Below are positions 35,195 through 47,801 of a stretch of 64,000 bases of DNA, one piece after another (the first letter of the stretch is position 1; each line of letters opens with the position of its first letter). The translations under genes were made by a program, and so were the position numbers. This DNA comes from Lucifuga dentata (Eukaryota > Chordata > Actinopteri > Ophidiiformes > Bythitidae): assembly GCA_014773175.1 (NCBI GenBank), contig VXCM01003204.1:5876-69875 (forward strand), given 5' to 3'. The notes below the pieces were generated by a model. That model did no database searches. It saw only the letters and a list, made by a program, of their open reading frames with translations, and was not told the DNA's origin.

Positions 35195-38100
35195 CTGCGG
35201 GGCACAAACACATTTTGTATTTAAAGAAAATCTTGAATTAATATTAAGGTGAGATATATAAATAAAAAATGCTTTACAAATTCAACACCACATGCAATTG
35301 CCCTATCTAGGCAGCTAACAAATAGCATATCTTCTGTGGAGGATATGAGAGGTTCACTGACCTGCTGGCAAGTCTCACATCTGTACGGCTTCTCTCCGCT
35401 GTGTGTCCTCTTGTGCCTCTCCATGTGATACTTCTGAATGAAACGCATATTACACTGGTCACAGCTGAATGGCTTCTCTCCTGACATACAAAAACAGCAT
35501 AGCATGAAATTAATTCAGGTTCATTGGGAACACTGAGTGACTCACAGGTGACTGCTGCTGTTTAATCACTCACCACTGTGGATTTTCTCATGTCGCTGGA
35601 GAAGGTATTTCTGAATGAAACTCATATTACACAGGCTGCATCTGAATGGTCTCTCACCTGAAATGAAACCAAATTCTATATGGTTACATTGTGTTGTATC
35701 CCTCACAATAAGCTATCCAACAATGGCTATTACAAATCTTTAAGGTTCACTTGGACTTACAGGACATGAATGTAATGACATGAACATGAAGAAAATAATG
35801 ACATCCAGTGCAATAATGATGCCTTTGTGAATCTTATTATTAATTTTGTTACATCTGTATCATGCTGGTTAATATGTTTGGTAATTCTTTGACACACTCC
35901 ACAATTTAACATTTGATACTTCATTGAGTGTGGGGATATACTGCACTATTCACAGACTGAGAATCAATCTTCAATTTTACATTATTCAAACAGTCTGAAA
36001 AAAAAAAAAAAAAAAANAAAAAAAAAAAAAAAAACAGCACTGTGTAGGGAGACATTAAGTTAAAAACCCACTGGTGTAATTCCATGCACACAGAATGGAA
36101 GTACCTGCATTTCTGACAGCAGATTTCCAGCCAGCTAAATGTAAGGTGGATTTAGATATGTTTGTAGCATTTTGTAACGTTTTCCGACCTTCCCTTCATC
36201 AGTAATGCTCATTTTCTTGGCTTTTTTAAGTTGCACCATTCATCACTGTCACATTCGGGTCAGAAGCCCAGGTGCACCGAGCCTTATGCCCAACATGCTC
36301 TTCATCTCTATGTGGCATCTCCCTAAATGTTAGGACAGTAGTGATGCTTATGCCATATGAGCATGAGCTAATATTTAAAAATTCATACCAAAAAGGCATT
36401 TACCACAGAGCTCTCTACTATTATCACAGTGCTGTCTGACAATAATGTTGGATAATGTAGTAAAGATAATTTAAGTTTTGGTTTCTGTCAGATGGCATAA
36501 TGGCAACATTGAGATGTCACCAATCAAGTTTCTTCTTTAGCTTATTATGAAATTAAATGATGAACCCCCAAAACAGCAAGTGCATGTGGAAATCGTGAGC
36601 ACACTGCAGTACCTGTGTGTATGAGGACATGTCTGCGGAGGTGATAGGAGCTTCTGAAGGATGCAGTGCAGTGCTCACAGATGTGTGGCTTGGTTCCCGG
36701 TGACAGGCTGCTTCCGTCTGCATCCAGCATCATTGATTGCTGTCGAACAACAGAGGGCTCAGATTCTGTCAGTCTACTTATATGTCTTCAATCTGGATAT
36801 ATTAAAGGGATCAGAAACGCCTATATACTCAAACTTTACACAGCAAGCACATGTATGATAAGAACTATCCACAATGTTCTGAAAAACATGAGGATAAGAC
36901 ACTAAAAAAAAAAGACAATTTTTTTACTTGAGTAGGAATTACGGTATTTTATGAGCAATGACTACAATACATTTAATGAAGAAATACATGTATTTATGCA
37001 CACAAGCTTAATACTTCAGATTTTTTTTAACAGGTACAGCACACAATCTAAGCTGAATTGAGGTTTAAAGAAGAAAACTCACTCATTAATATACTTTAGT
37101 TCTTTTCACTTTGTAATGATTAGGAACTGCTGTGGGTGTGTATAAATGATTCTCTGGTGAGGACTTAAAACGCCAAGATATGACTGCATTCAGAGATAAT
37201 ATATGACAAACCTTTGCCTCGCTTCGCTTCTTTCTGGGTTTACCCTCCTGTCCATCACCATTTGACCTTCGACCTTTTCTCCCACTGGGCTCCTTTCCTA
37301 ACTGACTCGGCAGCTGTGAGAATGACAAAGGGAGAGGGCGAGGCTATGAGAGGCAACCATGACAAGGAAATTACTTGATTGAAGGTTAAGGGCTTTCAAT
37401 CTGAAACTAAGATGTAAACATGTTAATGTTTGCTCTTCATGCAAACAAACAGAACACTTGGACAATGTCTTGTAATTGTGTGCTGGTGACACACTGTGCG
37501 TGATATGGCTCTAGTAGATGAAATAAAGCTCTCGATTTATGGCTTTTCTGTGGATAGCCTGTAATTCCCAGTGAGAGCCATTCATCTGGCCTTCCAATCA
37601 AAGAAAAAGAAACTGCACACCTCATATGTGCTGCTCCTTAAATTAACAATCTAAATTATTACCCTTTGTTGAAATTCATCTAACAAACAATCTGTGTAGC
37701 ATTTTAATTTGGGAAGGAAGAAGATTTTTTCCAGCTGCCTTTGGGCACTGGTTACCCTGTTTCTTCTTTCTGTTTACTACCCTCATTCTCAATTGACAGG
37801 CTGCACCTCAGTGCTGTTTAGTACCTGGCAGGGTAAAAGTGGGTGCACCTGCTGCTGTTTTAAAAATAAAATTAACCAATTTTATTGTAGTAAAACCGGG
37901 AGCATGTCCAGCCAAAGTTAAGTCTGTCCAATTTTGACAGAAAGATCATCAGTGTGAGAATAACTGCTAGAATTTGAGAGTACACCAGAGAAAAAGACTG
38001 ACTGTCAGGCTTAGATCTTCAACATAACACTCCTAAGCATAAAATATTCATCATGTGTGCCTGATTGAAAATGTAAATGTGTATGGGGGTTTCACTCTAT

Positions 38101-39339
38101 CGTCTGAGGGCTCCTCAGAGCTTCAAGGTTGTGTTTATATAAAATCTTAAATGTCAAACCGTCCTTGACTTACAGTAGGCCATTAAAATGAAGTGAAGAG
38201 TGAAGTGAAGAGAATCACTCATTCTGTTTTGCCAGCATATTTACACCTAAAGACCTTTAATGTCTCACTATTGTTAGAAGTGTGTGTGTGTGTCTACTTC
38301 AATGAACACAAAAAACAACCAAAGAAAGCACAAACAAGACAGCCGTGTCCTTGCCAAGACGATTTCATTCATGCNGGTATTTTGCATCTCAAGCCATTGG
38401 TAGATTTATGTCCCCATAACCAGTTTCACACAAGCTCCTCCCCCTGCACCCTTCCTTTCCTCTCCATCGTGCTCCGAAAATACTGGCTGTTGACAACACA
38501 GCACCACAAACACTAAAGAGGGAGATTAGCTATAGAGGCTGAACACTGTAACTATTTGTGCATGGGAAAACGAAAAGAAAACCTACAACAATGACAAACA
38601 TCTGCAGATTAAGACAATAATATACATATGCAAGCACAACGCTCTGACGCGATTGGTATGATAGCATTTGATCACATCAGTACATGGACACATTTAATTG
38701 TTGATGACACAGTTAATGCTGTTCTGTCAGGGTCACTCAGTATTTGCAGCAGCCACAAAATCACATGTAAACTGATTTATTGAGGAAATAACACTTCTAA
38801 TGAATGACATAATTGGTAGGGGCCATCTCTTACTATGGTTATTGGTTGTAGTCACATTATTGCACACATACAACTTATTTACATGGGAAATAAACTCCCC
38901 TTTGCATTCCATTTTTTTTATTAGAGGTACTTACATTGCCCATGCTGAGGTCATGCACCAGCAGGCTCTGGTTGTTACCAACTGTTACTTCCAGCAGCTC
39001 AGTGCTCTTACTCAGGCCTCCAGGGTACAGCGGCAGGCGATAATCATGCTCTGTCAGCTTTTCCTGCTTGATGCCCATGGTGTGAACATAGTCTCCCACA
39101 CCCTCATACCCCAGGCTGCCAGCATGGGTGCCTCCGCTGCAATCAGGTGAGTCACGCTCCTTCTTGAGAACCATTTCTTGTGGCGGGAGATCCTGCATGA
39201 CAGACTGGGCAGCCAATCGGGTGAAGCTGGTCACCGGGGGAAGGTGGCTGAACATAATCATGCCAGGGCCAAAATTGGAGTCCATGCTGCCATTGGAGCG
39301 CAGGAATTCATTACCGAGTTTGTCTTGAATGATGCTCAT
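33551..39339 (-). CDS. znf281: ZNF281 (ZBP-99) C2H2 zinc-finger transcription factor
   Basis: Coding exons are 39339-38935, 37313-37212, 36739-36613, 35657-35574, 35480-35362 and 35194-33551. All have GT-AG borders and matching phases, for 2481 nt and 826 residues. The N-terminal block [15 protein letters not shown], four clustered zinc fingers (about residues 188-294) and the C-terminus ending KTPTSQSYR identify ZNF281 and not its paralogue ZNF148. From family knowledge it binds GC-rich promoter sequences in the nucleus, mostly as a repressor, and acts in pluripotency and epithelial-mesenchymal control. The mammalian protein is somewhat longer, about 895 residues, owing to poly-Gly/His tracts absent here. 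The start ATG has A at -3, and an upstream ATG in another frame soon meets a stop. A duplicate (a/b) assignment cannot be made here. Confidence 0.93.
35362..35480 (-). CDS. znf281: znf281 zinc finger 3 and start of finger 4
   Basis: Encodes [35 protein letters not shown] and ETCQQ, finishing in phase 0 at GTCAGT. Finger 4 is split and completes in the last exon as [15 protein letters not shown], a C2HC-type finger typical of this subfamily. Confidence 0.88.
35574..35657 (-). CDS. znf281: znf281 zinc finger 2 exon
   Basis: 28 codons, [18 protein letters not shown] then [11 protein letters not shown]: a complete C2H2 finger in one symmetrical phase-1 exon, too short to stand out as an open frame. 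Confidence 0.88.
36613..36739 (-). CDS. znf281: znf281 zinc finger 1 exon
   Basis: Encodes the [14 protein letters not shown] start of finger 1 and [13 protein letters not shown], with Cys2His2 intact. It ends in phase 1 at a GTACTG donor. Confidence 0.88.
37212..37313 (-). CDS. znf281: znf281 exon with basic linker
   Basis: 34 codons, [16 protein letters not shown] then [17 protein letters not shown], phase 0 at both ends. The lysine/arginine clusters are a probable nuclear localisation signal ahead of the zinc fingers. The donor is the less usual GTTTGT. Confidence 0.75.
38935..39339 (-). CDS. znf281: znf281 first coding exon
   Basis: 135 codons from [20 protein letters not shown] to the GTAAGT donor after GGCAAT. 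It holds the conserved PPVTSFTR block and a GIKQEK motif, a psi-K-x-E SUMO consensus. An acceptor at 39388 (CATCACAG) places about 49 nt of 5' UTR in the same exon. Confidence 0.85.
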
Positions 39340-41037
39340 GATGAATGCCGGTGGGCAGGAAATCTATCAAGTACCAATCAATGTCATCCTGTGATGAAAA
39401 CAACAGTAAGCAGTCAATATTAGAGACAGTAATAGGCAGCTGTATGCTGCTTTTTGGATGCATACATAAGTAGCAATCAAATAGTGAGGATAAACACAAA
39501 TAATAACAGAACATGCAATAACTATGGATCACTTCTCTGGTCTCACAACTGAGTGCTGCTTAGTCGAATATTAAAACTGCTGGTTTGTGGGTCAACAAAG
39601 ATCTACAGCCTAATGACAATACAGCCTAATGATCTAGCCTAATGACAAATTAAAACAAGCAAAACAGTAGACCTGCAACGTACAAATTCTCTCTGGTTGA
39701 TTACACTGTGTGAATATTTTGCAGGACAAAAGGTCTGACTGTGACTGCAGTGATAGACACAACATGAGATGAGGATTGAAGTTACGTGTTAATCTGTTTG
39801 ATGGGTCTGGTTGACCCAGTCATCCTATTTGTATGGGCTTATCTGCCAATGAGAGTGCATGCCGACTGCATTAGAGAGACTGTCGGTGTAATTATGCGCT
39901 GTTGGCCTGGCCAATGCTGTTAAGCATAAACAAATCCATGTCTGTTCTGTAACAGCTTCCCTTAGGTGGATTGTGGAAAGAACTGACTGAGCCACATAGT
40001 TTATACACCGCAGAGAAGACATAAGCTTTTCTGTGTTTACATTTAAACAATATGGGTCCAACTAAGACATTTTAACACTGGAAAAAAAGTATCTATTTCC
40101 TCTACATTAAATTTTATTCGTTGATCCAAACTCGTATCTTCTACGATTAGCGTTACAACAAACATCCCATTTGGCCACCGCATGAACGACCAATCTGGCT
40201 AATGAATGCTATCTGACTGATGCCAAATGCGTTGAGCTCCGACGGTGAGCTAGTATAAAACCAACTTTTCCTAAAAGAAACAACTCCTGTTACTCCAACT
40301 AAGTTCTCGTTTCTTCGTGTTAAGTTACTCCAAGTAGAGTCCATTCTATATTCTGCTCCCTTTGAAAATCTATCAAGCTTGCTCGCCACGCAATTAGCCA
40401 CCTAGCTAACCATTTGGCTAACACTCTTGCGGGGCCCTTCTTTGTGATGCAGGATCAGGCAATTATTAATATGGCCAGGCAATAACGGCAGCACGTATCT
40501 GCGCTGATGAATAAGAAACCACGCAAACACGAAGAGGAAAAACTAAGCAAAACAAACTGAAAGTTGCTGCCTTCTACGTTTCAAACTAAGTTCGTGTTTT
40601 ACTTTTTTGTTTAAATTAAAGAATTGTGTTTTAATGCAAGATATCACAGCACAGTAGCGTTACGTTAGAAAAGGCAAACAAATCCGCAAGCTAGAAAAAA
40701 TGATCAAGGACGAACGTTTGTTACCACCTAAAAGCACAAAAAAGAACAGATCTATCTTACACTATTTGTGCTTGTTTCTACTTAAGTTATTCGCCTGGGT
40801 TTCTGGACAGTGAAGCGACTGTAAGTGATGGAGCGACACACAGGCATGAGCCATAACAAACGGCCCGTACAACTCCGGCGAACAATGATGCTCGTCGGCT
40901 TAGCCGAGACAGCTAGCAGGCTAACAGCGGTACAGCAGCGTTCCTGCGCTGCGCTTTGTTGTCTATCCCGTACGAGGAGTTAAAGCTCTGCACCGACAAA
41001 CTCCGCACAAAAGTTCAATATAGTAAATTGTTCTTAC

Positions 41038-41215
41038 CAGCACATGACCACGACCTGCTCTTTTTGGCTCGTGTGCTTCACCCTCAGCTGTTCGTTTTAA
41101 TATCTAGAGCCAAAACATTGTTCTCTCGCAGCTGCTGGGTTCTTCCATCTTGCCTCGGCGCAGAGGATTCTGGGTCCTGCAGCCGGACGTGTCCGGATAA
41201 GAGAGTTCTACCTTA
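41038..41215 (-). promoter_or_regulatory. znf281: Probable znf281 5' non-coding exon and GC-rich promoter
   Basis: A donor CTG|GTAAGAA on the minus strand ends at 41038. Sequence around 40850-41215 is richer in CpG than its surroundings and lacks an obvious TATA box, as expected of a housekeeping-type CpG promoter. The exact transcription start is not visible. Joining to the acceptor at 39388 makes a 1.6-kb first intron. Confidence 0.55.
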
Positions 41216-41285
41216 ATCACCAAAAGTAAAACTAATAACAATGTGTTTTTATTGTTATTATTAGTAGTAGTAGTTATTTTTAAAT

Positions 41286-41286
<1 letters not shown>

Positions 41287-41380
<94 letters not shown>
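41287..41380. repeat. (ATA)n(ATG)n trinucleotide array
   Basis: AAT/ATA repeats pass directly into a run of ATG repeats, over 90 bp in total. The poly-Met open frame on it is an artefact of the repeat. Confidence 0.95.
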
Positions 41381-43000
41381 AAGAATATTTGGACATGAAT
41401 TACTTTTGTTTTATCATACTGTACTCAGAGCCATAACTGCTTTTGATTATTTTTGTACTTTATTTATTTATTTTTTTTTCCTAGAAATCACTGTGAAATT
41501 CTCATGTTACAGTAGGGAGGGAGTTATAGTTTTGTTGTGATATTCATATGGTATTCTTCTATTATAAAACGCAATATATTAACATAACATGAATATATTA
41601 TTCTTCTCTCAAGACCAGTTTTGTCTGAAATGTGGACACATGAATAAGCTTCTTATAGTGTAGAAACACATGAAACAATTAGGATTAGTTTACAAGCTGA
41701 CTGAAAAATAAAATAAATACGCCAACTGAAAAAATTGTAACTATTTATGTTTGTAGGACTTTATTTATTTATTTATTTTTAAATAATCTTTCATTTGGCA
41801 TGTGTGTGGCAATTGTGTAAGTTTTTATTCCATTTTTTTTCCCAGGTTAATACAAAGAATCTCATAGTAGTTTTGTTTTGGCACATCTTACCCAACAGAC
41901 ATATATTTAGTTTTGTTAATAGGACATTTGTTTTTCTGTTCTTTAAAAAATAATTTTAATGTTTTCCATCATTAACAAAAAAAAACAATGAAGAGACAAA
42001 AAAAGACCCTGAATGCCAGTAAAGTATTGGAATTGGGTTAACATGGTGGAAAATACAATATACTGACTTAACATCCTATAAAACATCACGTTTGTTTGCT
42101 GATTTGATATTGTGTTTTATCTGCCTCAAGATAAATCAAAGCTGTAAATATATCGAGACTTATTAGTCACAGTGGTTTTGTCTTGAAAGCCAGCCATGAA
42201 AGCTGAAAATAAAACGCCACCAGAATGCCAGAGCGAGTCTCATTATATCAGATTGTGAATTCAGCTGATGATAACGGATGCATTAGAAGTGACATTCTTA
42301 GATCTGCTGGATGAATGATTATGTATACATCTAAAAGCACATCACAGGAGCTTGCCTTATTCATGCCTTACACCCCCACTCCTAATTGCCTCTGCTAATG
42401 ATCCCATTAATTCAGAAGGCAGGGTATAATTGAAATGCAGACTGTAGAGTAATGCAAAAAAAGGTCAGTAGAGAGCATTTTTGATGTCCCCACCGCGCTC
42501 ATGTATCATATATCCTTAATGACAACCTGACAGTGATATGTTTGAAATCATTCTCATCTTGGAGTGTTTAAATATGTATTAGAGGTTCGTTCATCACGTT
42601 GCACCATGTGATGAAGTTTGCCAGAGGAATATTTTAAATCAAAATTAAACATAACCCATGGGATACTCACAAGTTAAAGTTTGAGGATAAGGTTTAGTTC
42701 GGATATAGAAAGTTAATCGGCTCAAATATAAATATAGCTTCAATTATTCTTTAAGGTGAATTTAAAAGGGATGGAAACAAAGCAAAATGAATTCAGTTAA
42801 ATACTAGTTTGTCACATGGATTGCCAAAATAAATTATATCATCTTTTGCATTTATTAACATTACAAACAAAACACACATTATCATCTGTCATATAATAAT
42901 GATAACAATCATATATTGCCCTCAGCATCTTTCTGTTTACAGTCAGTCTGTTATATAATACCAAATTGGACTCAAATCTATATTATCTGTTAAGATTGAT

Positions 43001-43022
43001 CACACACACACACACACACACA
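43001..43022. repeat. (CA)n microsatellite
   Basis: CA dinucleotide tract of 22 bp. Confidence 0.9.
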
Positions 43023-43940
43023 AGCATGCAGACAGAAAGAGAGCATATTGTAGCATTATATTATGTCAATGTCATCTACCGTGTGTATGTGAAACAGCTT
43101 GTATCACTGAGGTTAGGAAATGTCAATGTATGGCTCAGTTTTCCATCATTCTCTACTATCAGTTATCAGCTGAAGGGACACACAGGTCAGAGACATCATG
43201 ACTCCTGCACTTTAAATCATGCCACCTTCCAATTATTCCACTATGAATCAAGTAATAATTTTATTGCGTTGCTATCAAGTTAAATGTGAAAAGGTGAAAC
43301 AGGTGAATATATACCTGCATACAGGCTTTTGTTATGAAGGATGACAAAACTGGGAAAACAATCCAACATTTTTTGTCTGGCATCTGTAGCACTTTGTGTA
43401 TCATATGACATAGATGCTTATCAATTCTAACTCCTCATTAATAATTCAGTCTGTGCAGAATGTCTTTGTCCCATTTCTCTGCTTCCCTGAATACATCCTA
43501 CCTAACAGACTAGATACACAAATTTGGAGAAAAAAAAAATATATATCCAAATTCCTGCCTCATCTAATAATGGAATCCAAGAGAACTTGGGAAGAATTGA
43601 GAGCCAGGGTTTAGTGTTTGCCTGCTGATTTGGATTCTTCTCACTGGGAAAGTTTGGCTGCATAAAACAGATGGCAGTCCTGCCTGTTTACATTCTAATC
43701 CTCCATTGTCAATAGGATCACAGCCATAAATGAATTCCCTGTTGAACAGTTCAGTTTAGATGGAAGCCTCTCAGTAGTTATAAACCCATGTTAATGATGT
43801 CCCTGTTGTGGAGGACTGCCAAAATAAAATTTTGTGAATTATATTTTGTGCAGCTCATTATGGTAAAATCTTATTGTGGTTTTGATTAAGTCAAAGGGAA
43901 TAAACAGAGTCATTCTGATTCTGCGCACACGCATGCATGC

Positions 43941-43970
43941 ACACACACACACACACACACACGCACACAC
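43941..43970. repeat. (CA)n microsatellite
   Basis: CA tract of about 30 bp with one CG interruption. Confidence 0.9.
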
Positions 43971-46262
43971 CTTCGTCTGCAAGTTTATCCTGTCTGACAA
44001 ACAACATTGTTTCAAGTTCTTTCTGGCTTTTGCTGCCAAATTTGAAGATTTAGTTCCTCTTTTCTGAGACAAAATACAAAATACTTCATCACGTTGAGAC
44101 ACGTGTAGTGAGAGACCAGGAAATCTTATTTGGAAATGTGTGTCTGTGTGCATTATAATAATTATGTGTAAATGAAAATGCTATGATTGATTATAATTTG
44201 ATTAGGTTAATATGGCATATTATGGCTTGCTGAGTAAATCTTTAGTGTAAATCTATCAGTCATGTTATGACATCCACCTCTCACTTCTGCACCTGTACTG
44301 TGGATCAGGAGTGAGTTAAGTGATTGGCGTGACTTAAAATAGACTCAGTTCCTACCTTTCCCAAAAAACAAGGAAATGAAGTCACCACCAACAGCATCTC
44401 ATTTCAGCAGTGTAAACAATGCTGAGAGTGAATGCTATTCTCATGGAACTATACTTGTGTACAGCCTTTTCCAGTTATCAACAAAAACACTTCAAATCAT
44501 TTGAGCTTATTGTTTTATAAAGCTTCTTGCTGATTGTGCATTCTCATATTAAATGATCACAAAATGCCACATTGTATGTGTAATTTACTGTATATGTAAT
44601 AAAAAATATTATTTTTAATTAATGTTTTCAGTGCAGCTTTCATTAGTCTTTCAAAATAAACATTGTATCAATAAGGGTTAGAATACATATACCATATCAC
44701 TTTGGAATGAAATATTTTCAAATGTTAAGGAAAATTCCTAACATCTATTGGAGGTTATGATTCTTCCATCCTGGAAGACAGCCTCCTTCCATTTATGGCT
44801 GGAAAATATCAAAAGGATGTTTTTTTTTCTTCAAATGACTGATAGCAGCTCTGATGTTGGTTGTCTGGTGGTTGTCTAGATAATGTCTTTAAAGGAAATT
44901 GTAACATTGCTGCAATTCATTAGTTTCCCCTGAAGTTTTACCAAACATCCTGAGGATGAGTCATCTTCCACAGATGAAGCATGAAATACACAGACAGGCG
45001 ATGTAAGAATGAGAAGTCCGGTAAGGCCGTAATAGTGAAGACTCGTCATTTTAACATGCTGAAAGATATTTTATCAAAATAAAACTGTCAAGTTTATGTT
45101 GCGGTTGACATGCAGCCTGATTACATATAAGACCAGTCTTTGTTTTGTCCCGCATACTTGGTCTATATAAAACAGCAACGTCATTTAAACTAGCAAGCGT
45201 ATAGCCAGGAAATAAAATAATTTTTAACTTTAAACTGCAAATGTTGTACAGAAAGACTATTTTAAAACCAGAAATTAGCAGGAAGTGTTAATTCTTTTGA
45301 ATCACTTAGGGTACTCATGTAGACACTTCTACAGGTATACCAAATATGGCATTTCTGTAGCTGACCTTTGACCTCCCAAAGTGAGTAGGCATCATTGGAG
45401 TCTCACATTGTTATTATCACTCTTTTTTATTTAAAGAATATACACAAAGCTTTGTACTTTTATAACCAACAAAATTAGTTCATTTCAGCAATTATTGATG
45501 ATGTACTTGAAAATATAGGAGTATCTTAAAAGTATTTGGTCAATGAGTTTTGGTTTTCAATTTTGGATCTTGTTTTATAAGAGTGCAGGCCTCTTTATAT
45601 CTTTTCAGATCAGGAATTAAAATTGGGTCTCAACAGAAATTAAGATGATGGACAGAATCTGAAATCACCTGCGAACCTCATTAAGCTGCTTGAGACGGGT
45701 CGGTCATGGGTTTCTTCATACTATCAGGCTGATGGAAAATCTTTACAAACTGTGTAATTAAGCACTGAATAATAACGGCAATGCTTACATATAATACAGG
45801 CCTTTGTATTGTATGTAATGTGCTGTCTGACAAAACCAGGGCAAAATAGAGCCGAGGTCAGACCATCCCTTTTACGACCGTCCTTTAGGAGGATAGTAGT
45901 CAGGAAAGCCTCCAACGCAGAAGCCAGCCAATGTCTAAATCAATAGCACAGCTTCACCGGAAAGAAGAGACGGCCTTGATTTAACGTCTGACCTAAAATG
46001 GCCAAAGCTTAATGACTCTGCGTAGGCTACTAATTTGTTGGATAAAGGAGTCAATATGAATGGGGAGGTTTTGAAAAATAGTGAAGATAATATCAGTCAC
46101 ATGAGCATGATTGTTATGCTACTGTTTATTTACTCAACATCATTAACTCGATTTAATAAACTCCATCATTGTGGGCAATTTCATTAAATCGTGATGAAAA
46201 AGTTTGGAGTTAGGAATTCTATGTTGCACCTATTAGACCAAAGCTGCACATACGTCTTGTAT

Positions 46263-46276
46263 CCACTAGATGGCGC
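46263..46276 (+). promoter_or_regulatory. CTCF consensus match
   Basis: CCACTAGATGGCGC fits the vertebrate CTCF core CCASYAGRKGGCRS at all 14 positions. It lies about 0.9 kb before the kcnj3 start codon in the znf281-kcnj3 interval, where a domain boundary would make sense. Similar words also occur inside fish repeats, so occupancy is unproven. Confidence 0.4.
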
Positions 46277-46407
46277 AGTCTAACTGAAAGCACAATCAGT
46301 TCGGATCTTACAGACCTCATCATTTGGGAGCTCTGAATGACTTTGGCTGCTATTCATCATTCATAAGAGAAACTGGAATGTAAAAGCAATCTAAGCACCT
46401 ATAAGGA

Positions 46408-46440
46408 AATGAATGAATGAATGAATGAATGAATGAATGA
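46408..46440. repeat. (TGAA)n tetranucleotide array
   Basis: About eight tandem GAAT/TGAA units. Confidence 0.95.
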
Positions 46441-46503
46441 CCCTTACTGTTTAATTGACAAAATTAACTTGTAAGTAAATTATGTACTCGATCACATCGT
46501 CCA

Positions 46504-46526
46504 TCTCTCTCTCTCTCTCTCACACA

Positions 46527-46592
<66 letters not shown>

Positions 46593-46600
46593 NCACACAC
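46504..46600. repeat. (CT)n(CA)n compound microsatellite
   Basis: CT tracts interrupted by CACACA pass into a long CA tract with N at 46593, about 550 bp before the kcnj3 start codon. Confidence 0.95.
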
Positions 46601-46691
46601 CTCATATATACGCACGCACGCACACAGACACTAAAGCCAGTCTTGTGCAATTCCGCCCTCCTCCCTCCCTGCCTCCTTCCGTTCCTCTTCT

Positions 46692-46695
<4 letters not shown>

Positions 46696-46739
<44 letters not shown>
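46696..46739. repeat. (CT)n microsatellite
   Basis: CT tract of about 44 bp, 400 bp before the kcnj3 start codon, probably in the promoter or 5' UTR. Such a tract can form triplex DNA. Confidence 0.95.
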
Positions 46740-46741
<2 letters not shown>

Positions 46742-47135
46742 ACATACATAAACACACAAACCTCCTCATCTTTAACAGCCCAGCAGAAGCTGTGGAATGG
46801 TCCACAACTCCTCGTATTCGCTCAGCTTGTGAGCGTCACGCAAGTCTCTGCGACTAGAAGCTGAGCAAAGCGCACCAAATTATTAGAAGTCACGTTAGAC
46901 TGATCCATAAAATAACTTCAAAATAGTGGAGAGTTTTAAATGAACTGATCGTTTGGTGCGTACACTGGCTACACGTGGGTTTTTTAACTTGTAGGATTTG
47001 GATCTGTGCGCACTGAAGTGGCCATGGCGCGTTTTACGCACTGCAGGTAACCGGTGATTTGGGGCACAAATAACCATAAAGATGGATTGAACAGACAGTA
47101 AGCTACCCTTTACTTCGGGAGAGTCCAGGTCAAGA

Positions 47136-47801
47136 ATGGCGGCACTTCGTAGAAAATTTGGGGAAGACTACCAAGTGGTTAATACAAACCGGGCTACCAC
47201 TTTTTCCGCCCCAGTGAAGAAGAAACGCCAGCGCTTTGTGGAGAAGAATGGTCGCTGTAATGTGCAACACGGAAACCTCGGAGGAGAGACCAGCAGGTAT
47301 CTCTCTGACCTCTTCACCACTTTGGTGGACCTGAAGTGGCGATGGAACCTGCTCATCTTCATCCTGACATATACGATTGCATGGCTGGTCATGGCATCCA
47401 TGTGGTGGATCATCGCGTACATCAGAGGAGACCTAAATCATGGCCACGACTCATCCTATACCCCCTGCGTGGCCAATGTTTACAACTTTCCCTCAGCTTT
47501 TCTATTTTTCATCGAGACAGAGGCTACGATCGGTTACGGCTACCGGTATATTACAGAGAAATGCCCGGAAGGAATCATCCTCTTCTTATTCCAGTCCCTT
47601 CTGGGCTCCATAGTGGACGCTTTTCTCATCGGCTGCATGTTCATAAAAATGTCCCAACCTAAGAAACGTGCAGAGACGCTCATGTTCAGTCAGGACGCAG
47701 TGATCTCTCAGCGAGACGGCAAACTCTGCCTCATGTTCCGTGTGGGAAACCTACGGAACAGCCACATGGTGTCCGCTCAGATCAGGTGCAAACTCATAAA
47801 G
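47136..47801 (+). CDS. kcnj3: kcnj3 exon 1: N-terminus, M1, pore, M2
   Basis: 222 codons from [15 protein letters not shown] to RCKLIK, ending phase 0 at GTAAGC. It carries [17 protein letters not shown] (M1), [18 protein letters not shown] (pore) and [14 protein letters not shown] (M2). Translation past 47801 is intron. Confidence 0.95.

Larger units (their letters stand above)
35195..38934 (-). other. znf281 introns between coding exons
   Basis: The introns within this span (37314-38934, 36740-37211, 35658-36612, 35481-35573 and 35195-35361) show no further coding signal. An A-rich tract with N at 36017 and another N at 38375 mark assembly junctions. Confidence 0.5.
41220..47100. other. 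Intergenic region between divergent znf281 and kcnj3
   Basis: No open frame of interest was found. Contents are an ATA/ATG trinucleotide array, CA tracts, a TGAA tetranucleotide array, a CTCF-like site and a CT/CA compound repeat near kcnj3. Non-repetitive stretches such as 42180-42640 could hold conserved enhancers, but nothing in a single sequence proves it. Confidence 0.5.

Noticed and set aside
33551..39339. Assignment of the zinc-finger gene to ZNF148
   Set aside because: ZNF148 shares the finger region and the [11 protein letters not shown] block. The VTSFTR N-terminal block, [14 protein letters not shown] and the TPTSQSYR C-terminus belong to ZNF281.
41331..41540. Open frame starting with a run of methionines
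   Set aside because: It is produced by the ATG microsatellite and has no similarity or splice context.
46492..46864. Open frames rich in Arg-Glu or Ser-Leu repeats
   Set aside because: They are translations of CT/GA microsatellites upstream of kcnj3.
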